A DNA stretch of 64,000 nt from Plectosphaerella cucumerina (Eukaryota; Ascomycota; Sordariomycetes; Glomerellales; Plectosphaerellaceae), in NCBI GenBank assembly GCA_020746995.1, contig JAGPXD010000004.1:1054001-1118000 (forward strand). The letters are read 5' to 3'. This document shows positions 10,898 through 21,845 of this stretch, piece after piece (position 1 is the first letter of the stretch; each line of letters opens with the position of its first letter). The translations under genes and the position numbers were made by a program. The notes beneath the pieces are model-generated. The model saw only the letters and a program-made list of their open reading frames with translations. It ran no database searches and was not told the origin of the DNA.

Positions 10898-11478
10898 ATA
10901 CATGGTACTTCCAAGGCAGGAAAGAAACGGTGGGTGTCTGGACACCGTCTACAACCAAGATGGGTGCAGTCGGCAATTGGAGATATCCACTGTCAATGCC
11001 TCCTCCACCTTCACCTCGCCATGAAGCCGCACGAATGGCCGGCCTCATAAGATGATGCACTCAACAGCGACGACAATCTCATTCGTGGGGCCCGGCATGT
11101 CGTCGCCACCAAAGCAAAAGTAACCAGGCTCATAGCAGAGGGGAACACTGTCGTCGCCCTTATCCAGCACCACCTAGGCCGCAGGTCCCTCTACGTAGAC
11201 GTTGCTGTCGACTGTTCGAGATGCATTATCGGTAGCTTCAACATCTGCATCCCCGTACGTGTCACGCCTCGCCACCACGACGAACGCGCCGGCTCTTCCT
11301 CCGCTGCTCCATGCCGCACAAGCTCGCTGACTTTGAGCGCCGGCTCGGTCGATGAAGAGATGCGCTGAGAGGTCGCGACCTACGCATGGATGCAGCAGCA
11401 CTGCCACGCTATTGAGGTTGGTCTGTCCATGTGCGGGTCATCAGCATCATCACGCGGTTCGCAGTTGGTGAAAATCAT
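10898..11478 (-). other. spacer with a possible coding relic
   Basis: On the minus strand, about 11410-11050, two blocks in the same frame are split by a single TAG (11177-11175). The upstream block ends SNVYVEGPAA. The downstream block is VVLDKGDDSVPLCYEPGYF followed by about 20 more codons to TGA. Restoring CAG for TAG would give one continuous protein segment, so this may be the end of a decayed gene. No start codon or family could be assigned, so treat as tentative. Confidence 0.25.
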
Positions 11479-14400
11479 CTAGGAAAGCTTCCATCCAGGC
11501 GAAGAGAAAGTTCGACCACGCATCGTTGGACCTTTAAGGACGTTGTTGATTTGATCCATCATATCCTTCGGCTGATTTCTGCGTTTAGAGACACTGGCCA
11601 TCTCGGTAAGAACCTCTCGCATGTCCTCGGGAGTCTGAAACCTGTAGGAGCCTGATTCATGCGCCGAGGCTATGTCGATTACCATATGCATCGGAGTCGT
11701 CTGCCGGTTCTTGGACGGCAAATAGAATGAAAAGTCTGGGTCTGTGCCCAGCTGCAGTAGTTGGCGGATCATTCTTGAACTGATACGGTCCATGCTTAGA
11801 GCATCAGCGAGGAGCGGCCAGATGTAATGTTGGGCCTGGCCTCCTCTCTTTCCCAGATCATCATTCAGGCGCTGGACGAGACAACGCCGAGAGGCACGTT
11901 CTCGGACGTAGTTGCAAATGCCGAGTCGCACGACCATTGACAGGAAGGTCCTGCCGCTGGTCACGTTGCCTTTCAGGCTGTTGATCGAGAGCATGTCGTC
12001 GATGAACAGGTTGCCGTGATCCAATGCCCAATGGCCCGAATCGAGAGTCCTCTGTAATAACTCGTAGGCCACATGCTCGTTAACTGAGTTACTTATGTTT
12101 GTAGGTGGTGGAATCCCGGCCGCAAGTTGGCAAATCTTCTCCCTACGAGATCCACTTCATCAAGCACCTGGACGACCTGCGCCGTACCGATGGCATCGTC
12201 CTGAGAGAGTTCCCTATCCGCATGGCTGACGAATTGCATAATTGAACGCAGGATCAGCTGAAACTCGTCCTTCAAGGTGCCAAACAGGGCACCGGGGCCT
12301 GATTCTAGGCTTTTGAGTTGGCAGAGGTACGCCCAGGACATCTGAATGTTCAGCGATGCGTCTCTGCATGGCTCAGTGGTTGTCGAGAGTACTTCATGCG
12401 CCGTGCCCGAACGCAAATACTCGACAACGGTGCGGTGCAGATAGTCGATCCTTGATTGGCTTGAGGGTGTGTTTCTGACAACCTCCAAAAGGCCCCTCGA
12501 CACGCTTTCGACACGCCGTACCATCGTGTTGACCCGCTCGTCAACTTCGTCATCGCTCAGCGGTTTGACGGGCATGCTCATCGCAAATCTGGGGTTCTCT
12601 TCGTCGGCAAAGGAGAGTGTCAGTGCCTTAGAGTCTTCGCCAGTGTAATGGAGTTTGTGAAGGGCAAGAAGACCAAAGTATTGTCTGGCGTGTTTGAGGT
12701 GAAATTGGTCGAGGTTGCTGAGGATTCTGGTGAAGAGCTTGTCGAGATCGGTTGGGAGCTCGTTGATCCGCCGCTCAAGGTCAACAATGCGGTCATCCTC
12801 CATCAGTCCCTTCTGGATCGACTTGACGACCAGCGCAACCCAGAGGAAGACGCCGGCCGACTTTTCTGACACCTGGTCGATGAGTCGAGAGGCATACGCC
12901 GGGTCCCGGCGTTGCAGCCTGGTGAAGCCGACACCCTGGGAAAGCTTGTCCGTGGCAAAGGTAACAATGTCCCTTTTTGTAAGATCCTGTATGGCAAGGT
13001 GCGGCTTGCAACCGAAGGCATTCTCGAACACGGGCCACGGACGGCTGGAGACGCACAACTTGACGTTGGGCAGGTTCGCTAGCTCTAGGACCAGCTGTGC
13101 CGCCTCGTCTGTCTCGTTATCGATTTCGTCTAGACCGTCGATGAGGAAGAAGATGCTGCTTGTTTTTGTTACCTCGCGCACCATGTCCATGAGGGCCTTG
13201 CGCCCATCGCCTCGGAGGCCTTCTAATGTTGCCATCTGCTGCGGGCACAGGTCATCGACAAGCCACAGGGCCTCCCAGCAAGAGGGGAAGAGAACTGAGA
13301 GGGAAACGGGGTGACGTCTTGCCAGCTGGTAAATGATACTGCGACAGAGGCCGCCGACGGACTTTTGCAGTTTCTGGCCAGCGTACCAGGCAAAGTAGTT
13401 CACGAGCGTCCACGGCTGCTCCTTGTGTGCCCCTGAAAGCATGGTCTCGACCTCGGGCGTGTCGCGAGACGAGCATTCTTGATATGTTGCGATAAATTTC
13501 ATGAGGGTTGACTTGCCAGAGCCGGGCTTGCCCGTCACCCAGTAAAGGGTGGCGTTTATGTCTCTCAGCCATTCGGAGAAGTTGGACCACGGGCCGTCGT
13601 CCACCGACGACGGCATGAAGATCCACCGGAAGGTCCGGATGTGTGCGGTGGAGACTTGGATCTTTCGATCATTCATGACCTCGCTGTACAAAGAACTTAG
13701 GATCCGGTCTTGTAGCTTGTGTTGGGCAGACTGCCCCCTGTCCTGGGAAGCACCCGTCCTGGAAAACTCGCTCAGTCGAGGGACAATCCCGATTCCGTCT
13801 CCATCAGCAGCAATGCAATAGCGTTCAAAAGATACGGGCGCAGTTCAGTCAGAAGATTCTCGGAATTGGGCGGGGAGACTTTAGAGCAGACATATTGTAG
13901 GATGTACCGTCCTGGCGTGGGCGCCCATAGGTTATTGACGGTCTGGCGCATAGCCTGTAACATGCGAAGCTCCTCGGCCGTCGGATTCTGGCTTTGACGG
14001 GCTTCAAGAGCCACATCTCTCTGCTCTGGCGTGTTTGACTGAGACATGAAGGATCTGTACCCATTGTTAGGAGCTGCAGGCTTTACCAAAGGGATGGCAG
14101 AGGTTGTGACTGACCTGATAGAGAAGAGAAGCTGGAGAGAAAGCTGGCTCTTGAAATGCTCGAGCTTTTGCTCTAGAGCCTTCATTTCACTCTGCTTCCA
14201 GTTGGAAACAACGGCTGCCTTCAAGACGTCTCTCTTCCTGCCGCTGCGTGCTAGTTCGCCTAGCCGGTCGAGTCGCTCGAGGAGCCCATCCGCGACACTG
14301 ATGCAGTCTTTGGCCACACCGCCCATTCCAGCGTCGCATTCTTGCATGTTTGGTCCGAGAAGGTTGAGGCTATCACGGAGTCCACTGGTGAAGCTCGCAA

Positions 14401-14551
14401 GGGTGCTGGCATCGAAGACGTCCTCTACCTTCCGGTCGGGATTGCGATACAAGTTCCATCCTCTTGCTGCAATGCGGCCTGCGAGATCGAAGAACTGGAA
14501 GATATTCGCCGCCACGCCCAGAGACGCGAGGGCGACAGCGGCTTCTGCCAT
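11479..14551 (-). CDS. NACHT-type STAND NTPase (fungal NLR-like)
   Basis: Signal-transducing P-loop NTPase of the class used in fungal non-self recognition and regulated cell death. Exons on the minus strand: 14551-14115, 14054-13908, 13758-12188, 12083-11479; all four join in frame to 919 residues. The N-terminus (LGVAANIFQFFDLAGRI) resembles the alpha-helical N-terminal domain common in fungal STAND proteins. The NTPase core has Walker A GKPGSGKST (about residue 272), Walker B FFLIDGLDEID (about 400) and the sensor-like KLCVSSRPWPVFE. A helical region with LHRTVVEYLRS follows, as in the winged-helix/DUF7791-type architecture. No WD40 or ankyrin repeats are visible at the C-terminus. Introns are 60, 149 and 104 bp, with CTAAC or CTGAC branch points in the first two. 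The 104-bp intron (donor GTACGG) is the least certain. Confidence 0.82.
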
Positions 14552-15482
14552 GATGTGCGCAAAGCTCGGGCAGACAGTCGGGCGAGTCCACTCTTTCGGG
14601 CAATCCCGAGGCTTCTGAGACTTATTGCGGCCGACTCTCTTACTCGATCGTACAAAAACGAATGCGGTAGTGGTCGCTGGTCGCTGATTGCACCCGCAAA
14701 AAGGTGACTAGGTAGGCATACCCAAGTCTCGACGGCGCATGTTGGGAGGCGAAGACCGACAGCGCTGGATCTGAGGGAAGCGGGGTTTGTACGACAGCAC
14801 ATCTCGACGTCTAGACGGCCCAATCATGAGGGTTGATGCAGTCGAGGGGGCCAAGAGGATGCGGCTGCCTCAGCCGGGAAAGTGCACATTGCATTGCTGG
14901 TCGGGTGACCTCTGCGAGCTGCATTGAGGTCGTGTAGGGTTTGGAATTTGACGCAGGAGCATCATGAAATCTCACAAATCGAGAGCGTAAGAGTAAGAGC
15001 GTGGATGAGGCTGACATATGTGACGTCCAAACCAAGGTTGGCACCTGACATTGTTGTTGGTGATGGAAACACGGTGCTCATGGGCGGTCAGTCCGAGAGA
15101 TCTTGCTGAGTCATCAGACCCCACGTGCGACCAGCCCCAACACCTCACAGCAATCTGCCGACATCGTCGACGACAACTTCATCCTCGAACCCTTGGTCGC
15201 AACCCATACCATCAATCGGATCATGGCGTGACAACTGGCCCAAGTCTGGATCTTTGCACAGCCAACGCACAGCCTGATGTAGTTTGCGGGTACATGCCTT
15301 GGATTGGGCGCCATCCTGCATGGTCCATTATGGAGGGTCAACCTCGCCATTGATAGGGCAAGTGCTCGAGGGCTGCATGAGACCAAGGAGGCCTCTGTTC
15401 TCCCCTCGTCTCGTGTCACTCCATCTTTTGGTCCTCTCATCTCCCCTTCTACTTCTACTCCTCGGGAAGCTCCCTCAACACG
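14552..15482. promoter_or_regulatory. divergent promoter region
   Basis: Lies between the divergent STAND gene and the 15.5-kb gene. A CT-rich leader precedes the plus-strand ATG at 15483. I see no TATA box that I would trust, no repeat and no RNA gene. Confidence 0.4.
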
Positions 15483-17777
15483 ATGTCGGGCGTCGCAGCT
15501 CAATGGAATCTCGACACCACGTCCGTCAACGCCCTCGGCATCGGTCGAGGGCTGCTCGCCGCCTCGACAAGTGACAACGTGCAGCCAATTGCGCTTTTGG
15601 CATGCGAGAGCTTCGGCTCTACTCTCGCCATCTGTCCCGAGACGATTGGAAAGGTCGAGAGAGTCATCGTGCCCTCCCCGCCGCCGGCAGTCCTCAAATT
15701 TATTCAGGCCCAGGTCGGGTTCTTCAAAGATGATAGCGCAAGCTACTTCGGCAGAAGCGCGGCCGGGGTGCGTTTCTTGGGCCTGACGGCTGCTCTGGTC
15801 ACGATCTCACCCTTGGAAACCGGTACGCGAGCGCTCGATTTGATGCTGAGGAAGAACAAAACAGACTTGACCCTTCTTCCGACACCGAGGCAGCTTTACT
15901 CATTGTTGCACGCAATCAGGGGCCGGTGTCACAGGGGCGATTTTGCTTCGTCTCTCCTCGGGTGGCATATGATGCTTCGGCCGATTATCGGCGACCTCCT
16001 GCCTCCCAAAGAGGGCTTGACAAGTGAAGACTACGGTACGTCTCAGAAATGCTATCACAACCAGGTAGAAAAATCTCGTCGGTGCACAATCATGAGCCTA
16101 ATACTCGCGTCAGATGCGCTGATATTGACGCATGCCGAAGACGCCCCAACACCGTACATGCTCGAGCAGTTGGTCGACGTCTTTAGACAGATCGCGCGGA
16201 TTGGAGAGTCGTCCGTTCTGGGTGCTACCATAAAAATCAGCAAGTCTCTCGTTTGGGTCGTTGCCTTCTCCAGATGGTGCCTCGGGTACACGCCCAAGGT
16301 TCTTTGGTTGGGGGATTCGGGAAACAACATTCTCCCTGACGACCCGCAGTCCCGGATCACCATCGTCGCCTGCGACGGCGCCCGTCTGGGGAAAGACATC
16401 GAAGTAGCCATCCACGATGGCCTAGGAACACGCCTGAATTGCCTCATTGCGACTGACCCCTCTGGAGACTTGCTTGGCCTGCAGCGGATATCGTGGGAGG
16501 GCATGGTATCAGTGCGAGAGTATGGGGCCTGGAAGCTGCACCAGCTCCAGATTGGACACAACCTTTCCGAGTTTGACGAATTCATGGCGTATGCCGTTCC
16601 ATTGGTGGGGCTTCTCTTCCAGACCAACGCACTCGACCCGCGGAAGGTGCCCTCGCAGATGACGGCACAGCGGTGCAACCCATTCCGCGATGACAGCGGC
16701 TTTGACGAGGCCTACGAGGTCCTCTTCCAAAGAGCACCTCCCGAGTGGGAATTTCCCGGCTGGGAGAAAGGAGCCTCGTGCAGGGAGATGGTGGCATCAC
16801 TTCGAGGACCCCGGTCATTCTGGGTCAGCGCTTCCGGCGTGGTAAAATGGGACATTGACAACTTGGTCCACCTGGCCTTGGACCTTGTTGCCATCTCGAT
16901 GCTTGTAAGCCCCGAGACGGCTCGCTGCCGAGTAGCGTACAAGATCAACCAGAGCGCCCTCGCAGACAACAAGGCGCGACGCCTCATAGCAAACTGCAAG
17001 GCCGTCCTCGCTGGCCAGTCTACCAGTAGATCCAGGCTTCTGCCGACTGAAGACATCTTGAGGTGGGCGGCCGCGCTATTCGGCCAAGACTTGTACGTCT
17101 CTACGCATATCTTGAGCTCGGGCAGGGGCCAAGCCATGTACGTCGAATCGTACGAATCGCTCACTCTCAACACGACGGGATATTTGCGCCTGTCCCTGGT
17201 TCCTGGGGTGATCAAGTACAAGAATGAGACATATGCCCTGTTGCAGGAGTTTCACTTGGCAAAAGCCTGCCCCCAACCCTGGCGGCAGGACTTGAGCACG
17301 AGTTCATCCGGGGCCAACATCCGACACAACCAGTACCCCGGCTATTCGGTGCAGTGGATGGTCATGCTCTCCGATGTCAATTCTCTGAGAGCCTTGCCCA
17401 ACATGGTGTCTGGGGATGGGGGAATCGCGGCCCAAGCCTCGCCGTCAGACGCCCTGAAATCGGCAGCTTCCGCCGTTGTGGCCGTCACCTGCGAACACGC
17501 GAAACACGCGACTGGCCCGACGAATACTGCTTTCGCCGCACGCCAGACCGTCCCTGTGGCATCCATCGGCATGACCAGGACAGAAGTGCCTCTTGGCGCT
17601 GTTGGGGTTGTGGCGGTGTCTGGGTCTCAGGATCTACGCTTCCTGGCAGCCGCGTGCCACTGGGATGAAGTGTCCGAGAGTTCTTTTGGGCTGGGAATGG
17701 TGATCCGCCAGGACGCTTGCTTTGACTGCTGCATCCAGCTCTGTTTTTTGAACGACATCAGGATTCTGATTCTCTAG
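15483..17777 (+). CDS. uncharacterised protein, about 738 residues
   Basis: Not recognised. The frame is open from ATG 15483 to TAG 17775-17777. An intron 16036-16113 (donor GTACGT, branch GCCTAATAC, acceptor CGTCAG) is likely; it is 78 bp, so the frame is open with or without it. Spliced, the product has 738 residues. It is neither strongly transmembrane nor repetitive. Trp-rich and hydrophobic segments (WVVAFSRWCLGY, YAVPLVGLLFQTN) suggest a folded globular protein. The C-terminal 120 residues are Ala/Val/Cys-rich and less ordered, so the true 3' end might include another intron. It is divergent from the STAND gene, so the two share a promoter region; a link between them is speculation. Confidence 0.6.
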   Translation: MSGVAAQWNLDTTSVNALGIGRGLLAASTSDNVQPIALLACESFGSTLAICPETIGKVERVIVPSPPPAVLKFIQAQVGFFKDDSASYFGRSAAGVRFLGLTAALVTISPLETGTRALDLMLRKNKTDLTLLPTPRQLYSLLHAIRGRCHRGDFASSLLGWHMMLRPIIGDLLPPKEGLTSEDYGTSQKCYHNQVEKSRRCTIMSLILASDALILTHAEDAPTPYMLEQLVDVFRQIARIGESSVLGATIKISKSLVWVVAFSRWCLGYTPKVLWLGDSGNNILPDDPQSRITIVACDGARLGKDIEVAIHDGLGTRLNCLIATDPSGDLLGLQRISWEGMVSVREYGAWKLHQLQIGHNLSEFDEFMAYAVPLVGLLFQTNALDPRKVPSQMTAQRCNPFRDDSGFDEAYEVLFQRAPPEWEFPGWEKGASCREMVASLRGPRSFWVSASGVVKWDIDNLVHLALDLVAISMLVSPETARCRVAYKINQSALADNKARRLIANCKAVLAGQSTSRSRLLPTEDILRWAAALFGQDLYVSTHILSSGRGQAMYVESYESLTLNTTGYLRLSLVPGVIKYKNETYALLQEFHLAKACPQPWRQDLSTSSSGANIRHNQYPGYSVQWMVMLSDVNSLRALPNMVSGDGGIAAQASPSDALKSAASAVVAVTCEHAKHATGPTNTAFAARQTVPVASIGMTRTEVPLGAVGVVAVSGSQDLRFLAAACHWDEVSESSFGLGMVIRQDACFDCCIQLCFLNDIRILIL

Positions 17778-18091
17778 GTGGGGGCCGGTGGGCTTTCCAG
17801 TCACAACATGTCGTTTGGATCGTTTAGGATGCGGCGCAAGCAATCACTGTAAAGGGGTTGCCTAGATCAAGATATCATGGACTCTATGATATTGAGTTCA
17901 ATGGCTCGATGGCTGTGACCACGTCGAGGCTCATTGTCGTCAGAACATGTGCAGTTCTCATGTACCAACACATTGGACGTCCCGGGAACCCTTCACTTGA
18001 GCCTCCTACCCGAAGCTTCGTCCGCAACGGCAGGGCCAGAATCCATCGTCTGATGATGGCCCCTGAGCATGCCAGCCCCACGTTAAAGATC
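17778..18091. other. convergent 3' spacer
   Basis: Separates the stop codons of the unrecognised gene and the MFS transporter. No gene or notable motif was seen. Confidence 0.5.
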
Positions 18092-19791
18092 TCAGAGCGT
18101 ATACCGAAACAGAGGCGACCTGTCGCCCATCTCATCCAGCTCATCGTCGGTGTACTTCTCCCTGATCTCTGTCTCGGACATGGCCTCTCTCTTCTTGTTC
18201 TTGAGATGATACACGGCCTCGAGAACAAGACAAGCACCAACACCCGCGGCCGCGAAGCCAAGCGACGCGCCAAACCCCGTGGGGTAGCGGGGGCTCTCGC
18301 TCTCGATGAAGATGTAGCTCCCCGCGATTCCGCCGAGGTTGCCTAGGCAGATCATGTAAGCGATGCCCATGGCCCTCTTGGTCTGGCCGGCGAGGTTGTT
18401 GACGGTCCAGGCGTTGCCGCCGGGGTTGATTGGGTATAGGCCGACGCAGGCGAGGACGACGGCGAAGAAGCATGCGGGGATGTTGTCGCGGATGTTACTG
18501 GCCAGGGGGAACAGGATGGCGTAGGCTGTAACAACGAGAAGCTGGGGCCCGACGATGAAGGGCATACGCCACGTGAAGCGGTCGGCAAAGATGGCTGACA
18601 GGTAGGCGCTGACGGCGCCGGCGCAGTAGGGCCCGATGGTGAGCAGTTGGGCGTGGGAGGAGGTGTAGCCCATGTTGCGGATGATACGGGGCATAGTGAA
18701 CTTGAGTGCGTTGTTGGGAACCGTGTTGGACCAGTAGATGAGGGCCTGGAGGTAGATCTGCCAGTCGCATAGCACGGAGCGGAGGATCTTCCAGTCGACG
18801 CCGTGGGCCTTCTTCTCCGATACCCTATTGCCGTTCTGGGCGATCTGGCGGAGCTCGAGGAACCTGATCTCGTCGGCGTCGAGCCACTTGCCGGAGCTGG
18901 CCGGGCTGTCGATCAGGCAGAAGAAGGTGGCCACCCCGGCGATGACGGTCGCGAGGCCCTCGAGGATAAAGATCCACCGCCATCCCTCGTAATTACCGAC
19001 GCCGTCCATCTTGGCGATACCGAAGGCGAGGAGGCCCGAGAAGGCTCCGGCCAGGGCGGAGGCGGTGTAGAAGAGGGCGATCCTGGTCTGCGTCTCGTTC
19101 TTCACGTACCACTTGGAAATGATCAAAACAGCTCCAGGGAAGAAGCCGGCTTCGGCAACACCTAGCATGAAGCGAACGGCAATGAGGCCCCCAAAGTTCT
19201 GGACGGTCCCGAGGAGGGTAGTCATGGATCCCCATGCGACGATGATTGTCCCAATGTATAGAGATGGCTTCTTGAACTTGTTGAGGACGTAGTTACTAGG
19301 CACCTCTGGACGACAGAGTCAGCTACCAGAATCAAGAAAGCCATCAAGGAGGAAGCCACCCACCTAGAAGAACGTAGGGAATGAAAAAGATGGACAGGGC
19401 GATGCTGTACTGTGTCCCCGACAGGCCAAGAGTCTCTGAGAGACCCTCGATGTTGGCGTTGCCAATGTTGGCGCGGTCAATGAAGGAGAAGAGATAGAGA
19501 AGCGTGAGCAGCGGGATCAGCCTTATGTCGACCTGGTTGCCATCAAGTCAGCTTCGTGAAGTCTGCGAGTAGCCGATGCCAAGATTTGATCTGCTCGAGG
19601 ACACTCCAGGACAGACACACCTTCCACACGGCCGCCTTCTTCTTCTCCTCCGGGAATGCAGCGAGCCATTCAGCATCCTCCCTGGACAGGTTGGGGAAGA
19701 GGGGGACGCTCTCGACCTCGTCGGCAGACATCACCTTCTGATGCATGCTGTCGGCGGGAGAGGCTGTCTGGGGGTGCTGCTTGTCGGACAT
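18092..19791 (-). CDS. MFS transporter, anion:cation symporter family
   Basis: Major facilitator superfamily permease of the type that moves organic anions such as allantoate, nicotinate or related carboxylates across the plasma membrane. Exons on the minus strand: 19791-19621, 19532-19364, 19305-18092, giving 517 residues. The acidic cytosolic N-terminus leads into TM1 with the family signature FSFIDRANIGNANIEGL. RFMLGVAEAGFFPGAVL (TM4) and GWRWIFILEG are further hallmarks, and about 12 hydrophobic segments are present. ATG 19791 was preferred over one 12 codons upstream (19827) for its better context (CACC before ATG). It is divergent from the isopropylmalate dehydrogenase gene and shares its promoter, which carries two CGG-N6-CCG palindromes. 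Substrate unknown; it may import a precursor or export a product of the neighbouring cluster. Confidence 0.88.
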
Positions 19792-20004
19792 GGTGAAGGG
19801 GCAGTCGTTGGTCGAAGTCGTGTACAAGTCTCTTGAGTGGAGGCCTCGTGTCGTATCGAGAAGTGTTCATCCAGGACGGCCGGGGTGCTTTTTATGTCCA
19901 AGGACCATGACAATACTTCCATGTCTTTTGAGCGTCCCGAGTCAACCATCATGTTGACCCCACTGGCTCCCCAGATCGACTTTCCCCCACGGGGAAGCAA
20001 GCCC

Positions 20005-20016
20005 CGGACATGTCCG
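20005..20016. promoter_or_regulatory. CGG-N6-CCG palindrome, copy 1
   Basis: CGGACATGTCCG, a perfect 12-bp palindrome, 214 bp upstream of the MFS start codon and 342 bp upstream of the dehydrogenase start. Confidence 0.55.
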
Positions 20017-20094
20017 CCGCGGGGTTCTGTGAGTGGCCCCAAGCCGTACCAAGTTAGCACTTTCCTCACACTTACGCTTCGGCCTGCGCTGTGT

Positions 20095-20110
20095 CCGGGG
20101 CCGGCTCCGG
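20095..20110. promoter_or_regulatory. two overlapping Leu3-type sites
   Basis: Two overlapping matches to CCGGNNCCGG, about 250 bp upstream of the dehydrogenase start codon. Leu3-type regulators control leucine biosynthesis genes in response to isopropylmalate, which fits the downstream gene. Binding is inferred. Confidence 0.5.
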
Positions 20111-20151
20111 ACCTAGATGGCGGATCCTACCCTCCACCCAAGGCCATGGTT

Positions 20152-20163
20152 CGGACATGTCCG
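20152..20163. promoter_or_regulatory. CGG-N6-CCG palindrome, copy 2
   Basis: CGGACATGTCCG again, 195 bp upstream of the dehydrogenase start codon and 361 bp upstream of the MFS start. Confidence 0.55.
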
Positions 20164-20357
20164 GCATGGTCAGCCGAACCGGCTCAACATTGCAAGATCA
20201 CGAATACCCGATCGCGGCGCTGCTTTGGAGATGAAGCGAAAGTTCAGGCATGAAAAAGAGCCACGCAAGACCATTGGTGAAACTCGTAGTCGTAAAACTT
20301 GTGTTCTGCCCGTTCATCTTCTCCCAACTCAGCTGATCACCCTCAACACCAAGCACC

Positions 20358-21672
20358 ATGGCCCCAAAGCGAATCCTCGTTCTCCCAGGTGATGGAGTCG
20401 GTCCTGAGGTCATAGCCGAGGCGCTAAAGGTCCTCCACGTCGTCGAGACGCACACCCGCGCGGGTTTCGAGATCGAAAACGACCGGTTTGGCGGTTGCAG
20501 CATCGACGCCCATGGCGTCCCCATCACCGAGGAGGTCCTCGTAAAGGCCAAAGCCGCCGACGCCGTGCTTGCGGGCGCGGTAGGGGGTCCCCAGTGGTAT
20601 GTCCCGGTTGCCACCGGTCTCTCTCCTACTGATTTGTAATCTGACAATGTTGCCCTCTGCGCACAGGGGCGTTGGACAGGTAAGGCCAGAAGAGGGTCTT
20701 CTGCAGCTCCGAAAAGCCCTCGACGCCTACGCCAACCTCCGACCGTGCCGCTTCCCGTCCAAGTCTCTGCACCACCTGAGCGTGCTCAAGAACTCGGAGC
20801 TCATCGCCGACGTCGACTTCGTGCTGCTCCGCGAAAACTGCGGCGGTGCCTACTTTGGCCCGAAGAGCGAGTCGGACGATGTCGCCTCGGACAGCTGGCT
20901 GTACACCAGGGAGGAGGTCCAGCGGATATCGAGGGTGGCCATTGCTCTCGCGAACGCCCACGATCCTCCTCTCCAGGTCACCTCGACCGACAAGGCAAAC
21001 GTCCTGGCCTCCAGCCGGCTGTGGCGGCGCGTGGTCGACGAAACCTTTGAAGACGAAGCCCCTGCCATCAAGCCGAAGCACCAGCTGGCGGACAGCGCGG
21101 CGATGCTCATGATGAAGCACCCGCGCATGTTTGACGGGATTCTCTTGGCCGACAATACGTACGCGTGTCCATGAGAGCTGCGAAGGGTTGTGTCGGTTCT
21201 CCTTTGCTGACAGCACTGCAGGTTTGGGGACATCCTGTCAGATGAAGCATCTGTCATTATTGGCAGCCTAGGATTGTTGCCCTCGGCTTCCTTGTCCGGG
21301 ATCCCCTCGGCAGGAGGCGTCAAGGGCTTCTACGAGCCCGTCCACGGTAGCGCGCCAGATATTGCAGGAAAAGGTGAGGTGTCATCCGGGTGAGGAGCTA
21401 GCTCACCATCGAGAGCCAATGCTGACTGTTTGGATTTCTCAGGAATCGCCAACCCCGTCGCGACGATCCTGTCCGTCAGTATGATGCTCCGGTATTCCTT
21501 CGACATGAAGGAGCAGGCCACCGCTATTAATGAGGCGGTACGCATCGTGCTCGACGACCGAGCTAGCGGGGGTCGAGAGATCCGTACGGGGGATATAGGT
21601 GGCCGCAATACTACTGCCGAGGTGGGCGACGCCGTCGCAGAGGTTTTGGAGGGGCTTTTGGGAGCCAAGTAG
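20358..21672 (+). CDS. 3-isopropylmalate dehydrogenase paralogue
   Basis: NAD-dependent beta-decarboxylating dehydrogenase that converts 3-isopropylmalate to 2-oxoisocaproate in leucine synthesis. Exons: 20358-20596, 20667-21158, 21222-21373, 21443-21672, all in frame, 370 residues, the normal family length. Motifs: PGDGVGPEV near the N-terminus, GAVGGPQWG, LRENCGGAYFG, STDKANVLASSRLW (catalytic Lys), DNTFGDILSDEASV (metal-binding Asp pair) and FYEPVHGSAPDIAGKG. The N-terminus LPGDGVGPEV and the LRENCGG stretch differ from what I recall of the main fungal LEU2 (GGDxCGPEV, VRELTGG). This may therefore be a second, divergent copy like the leu2B of aspergilli, or a cluster-dedicated enzyme such as those in some lipopeptide pathways. 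The promoter has Leu3-type sites and is shared with the MFS gene. Confidence 0.87.
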
Positions 21673-21845
21673 GGGTTTACTTGAGAATGAAATGATGTGG
21701 AAACGAAAGAAAACGCACTCGTTCGCGCTGTACCATGTTCGAGTGCCACTGCATCAAACGCCAGCTGTTGGTGGCCCAGGGCGGCGCAGCCTGCCAAGCA
21801 ACTGTATGGTATTCCTCGTGTCACGATTTCCCAACGCCTCCCAAT

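Larger units (their letters stand above)
19792..20357. promoter_or_regulatory. bidirectional promoter with zinc-cluster sites
   Basis: Shared promoter of the MFS transporter and the isopropylmalate dehydrogenase. It holds two copies of CGGACATGTCCG (20005-20016 and 20152-20163), an inverted CGG repeat spaced by six bases and typical of Zn2Cys6 dimers. Between them are two overlapping CCGG-N2-CCGG elements (20095-20104 CCGGGGCCGG and 20101-20110 CCGGCTCCGG), the form bound by yeast Leu3 and its filamentous-fungal homologues. Two zinc-cluster genes lie 1.5-6 kb away. Confidence 0.6.

Noticed and set aside
13700..13910. Frameshift in the STAND gene
   Set aside because: A 149-bp intron (13759-13907, donor GTACAT, acceptor TTTTCCAG, internal CTGAC) restores the frame exactly, so no lesion is needed.
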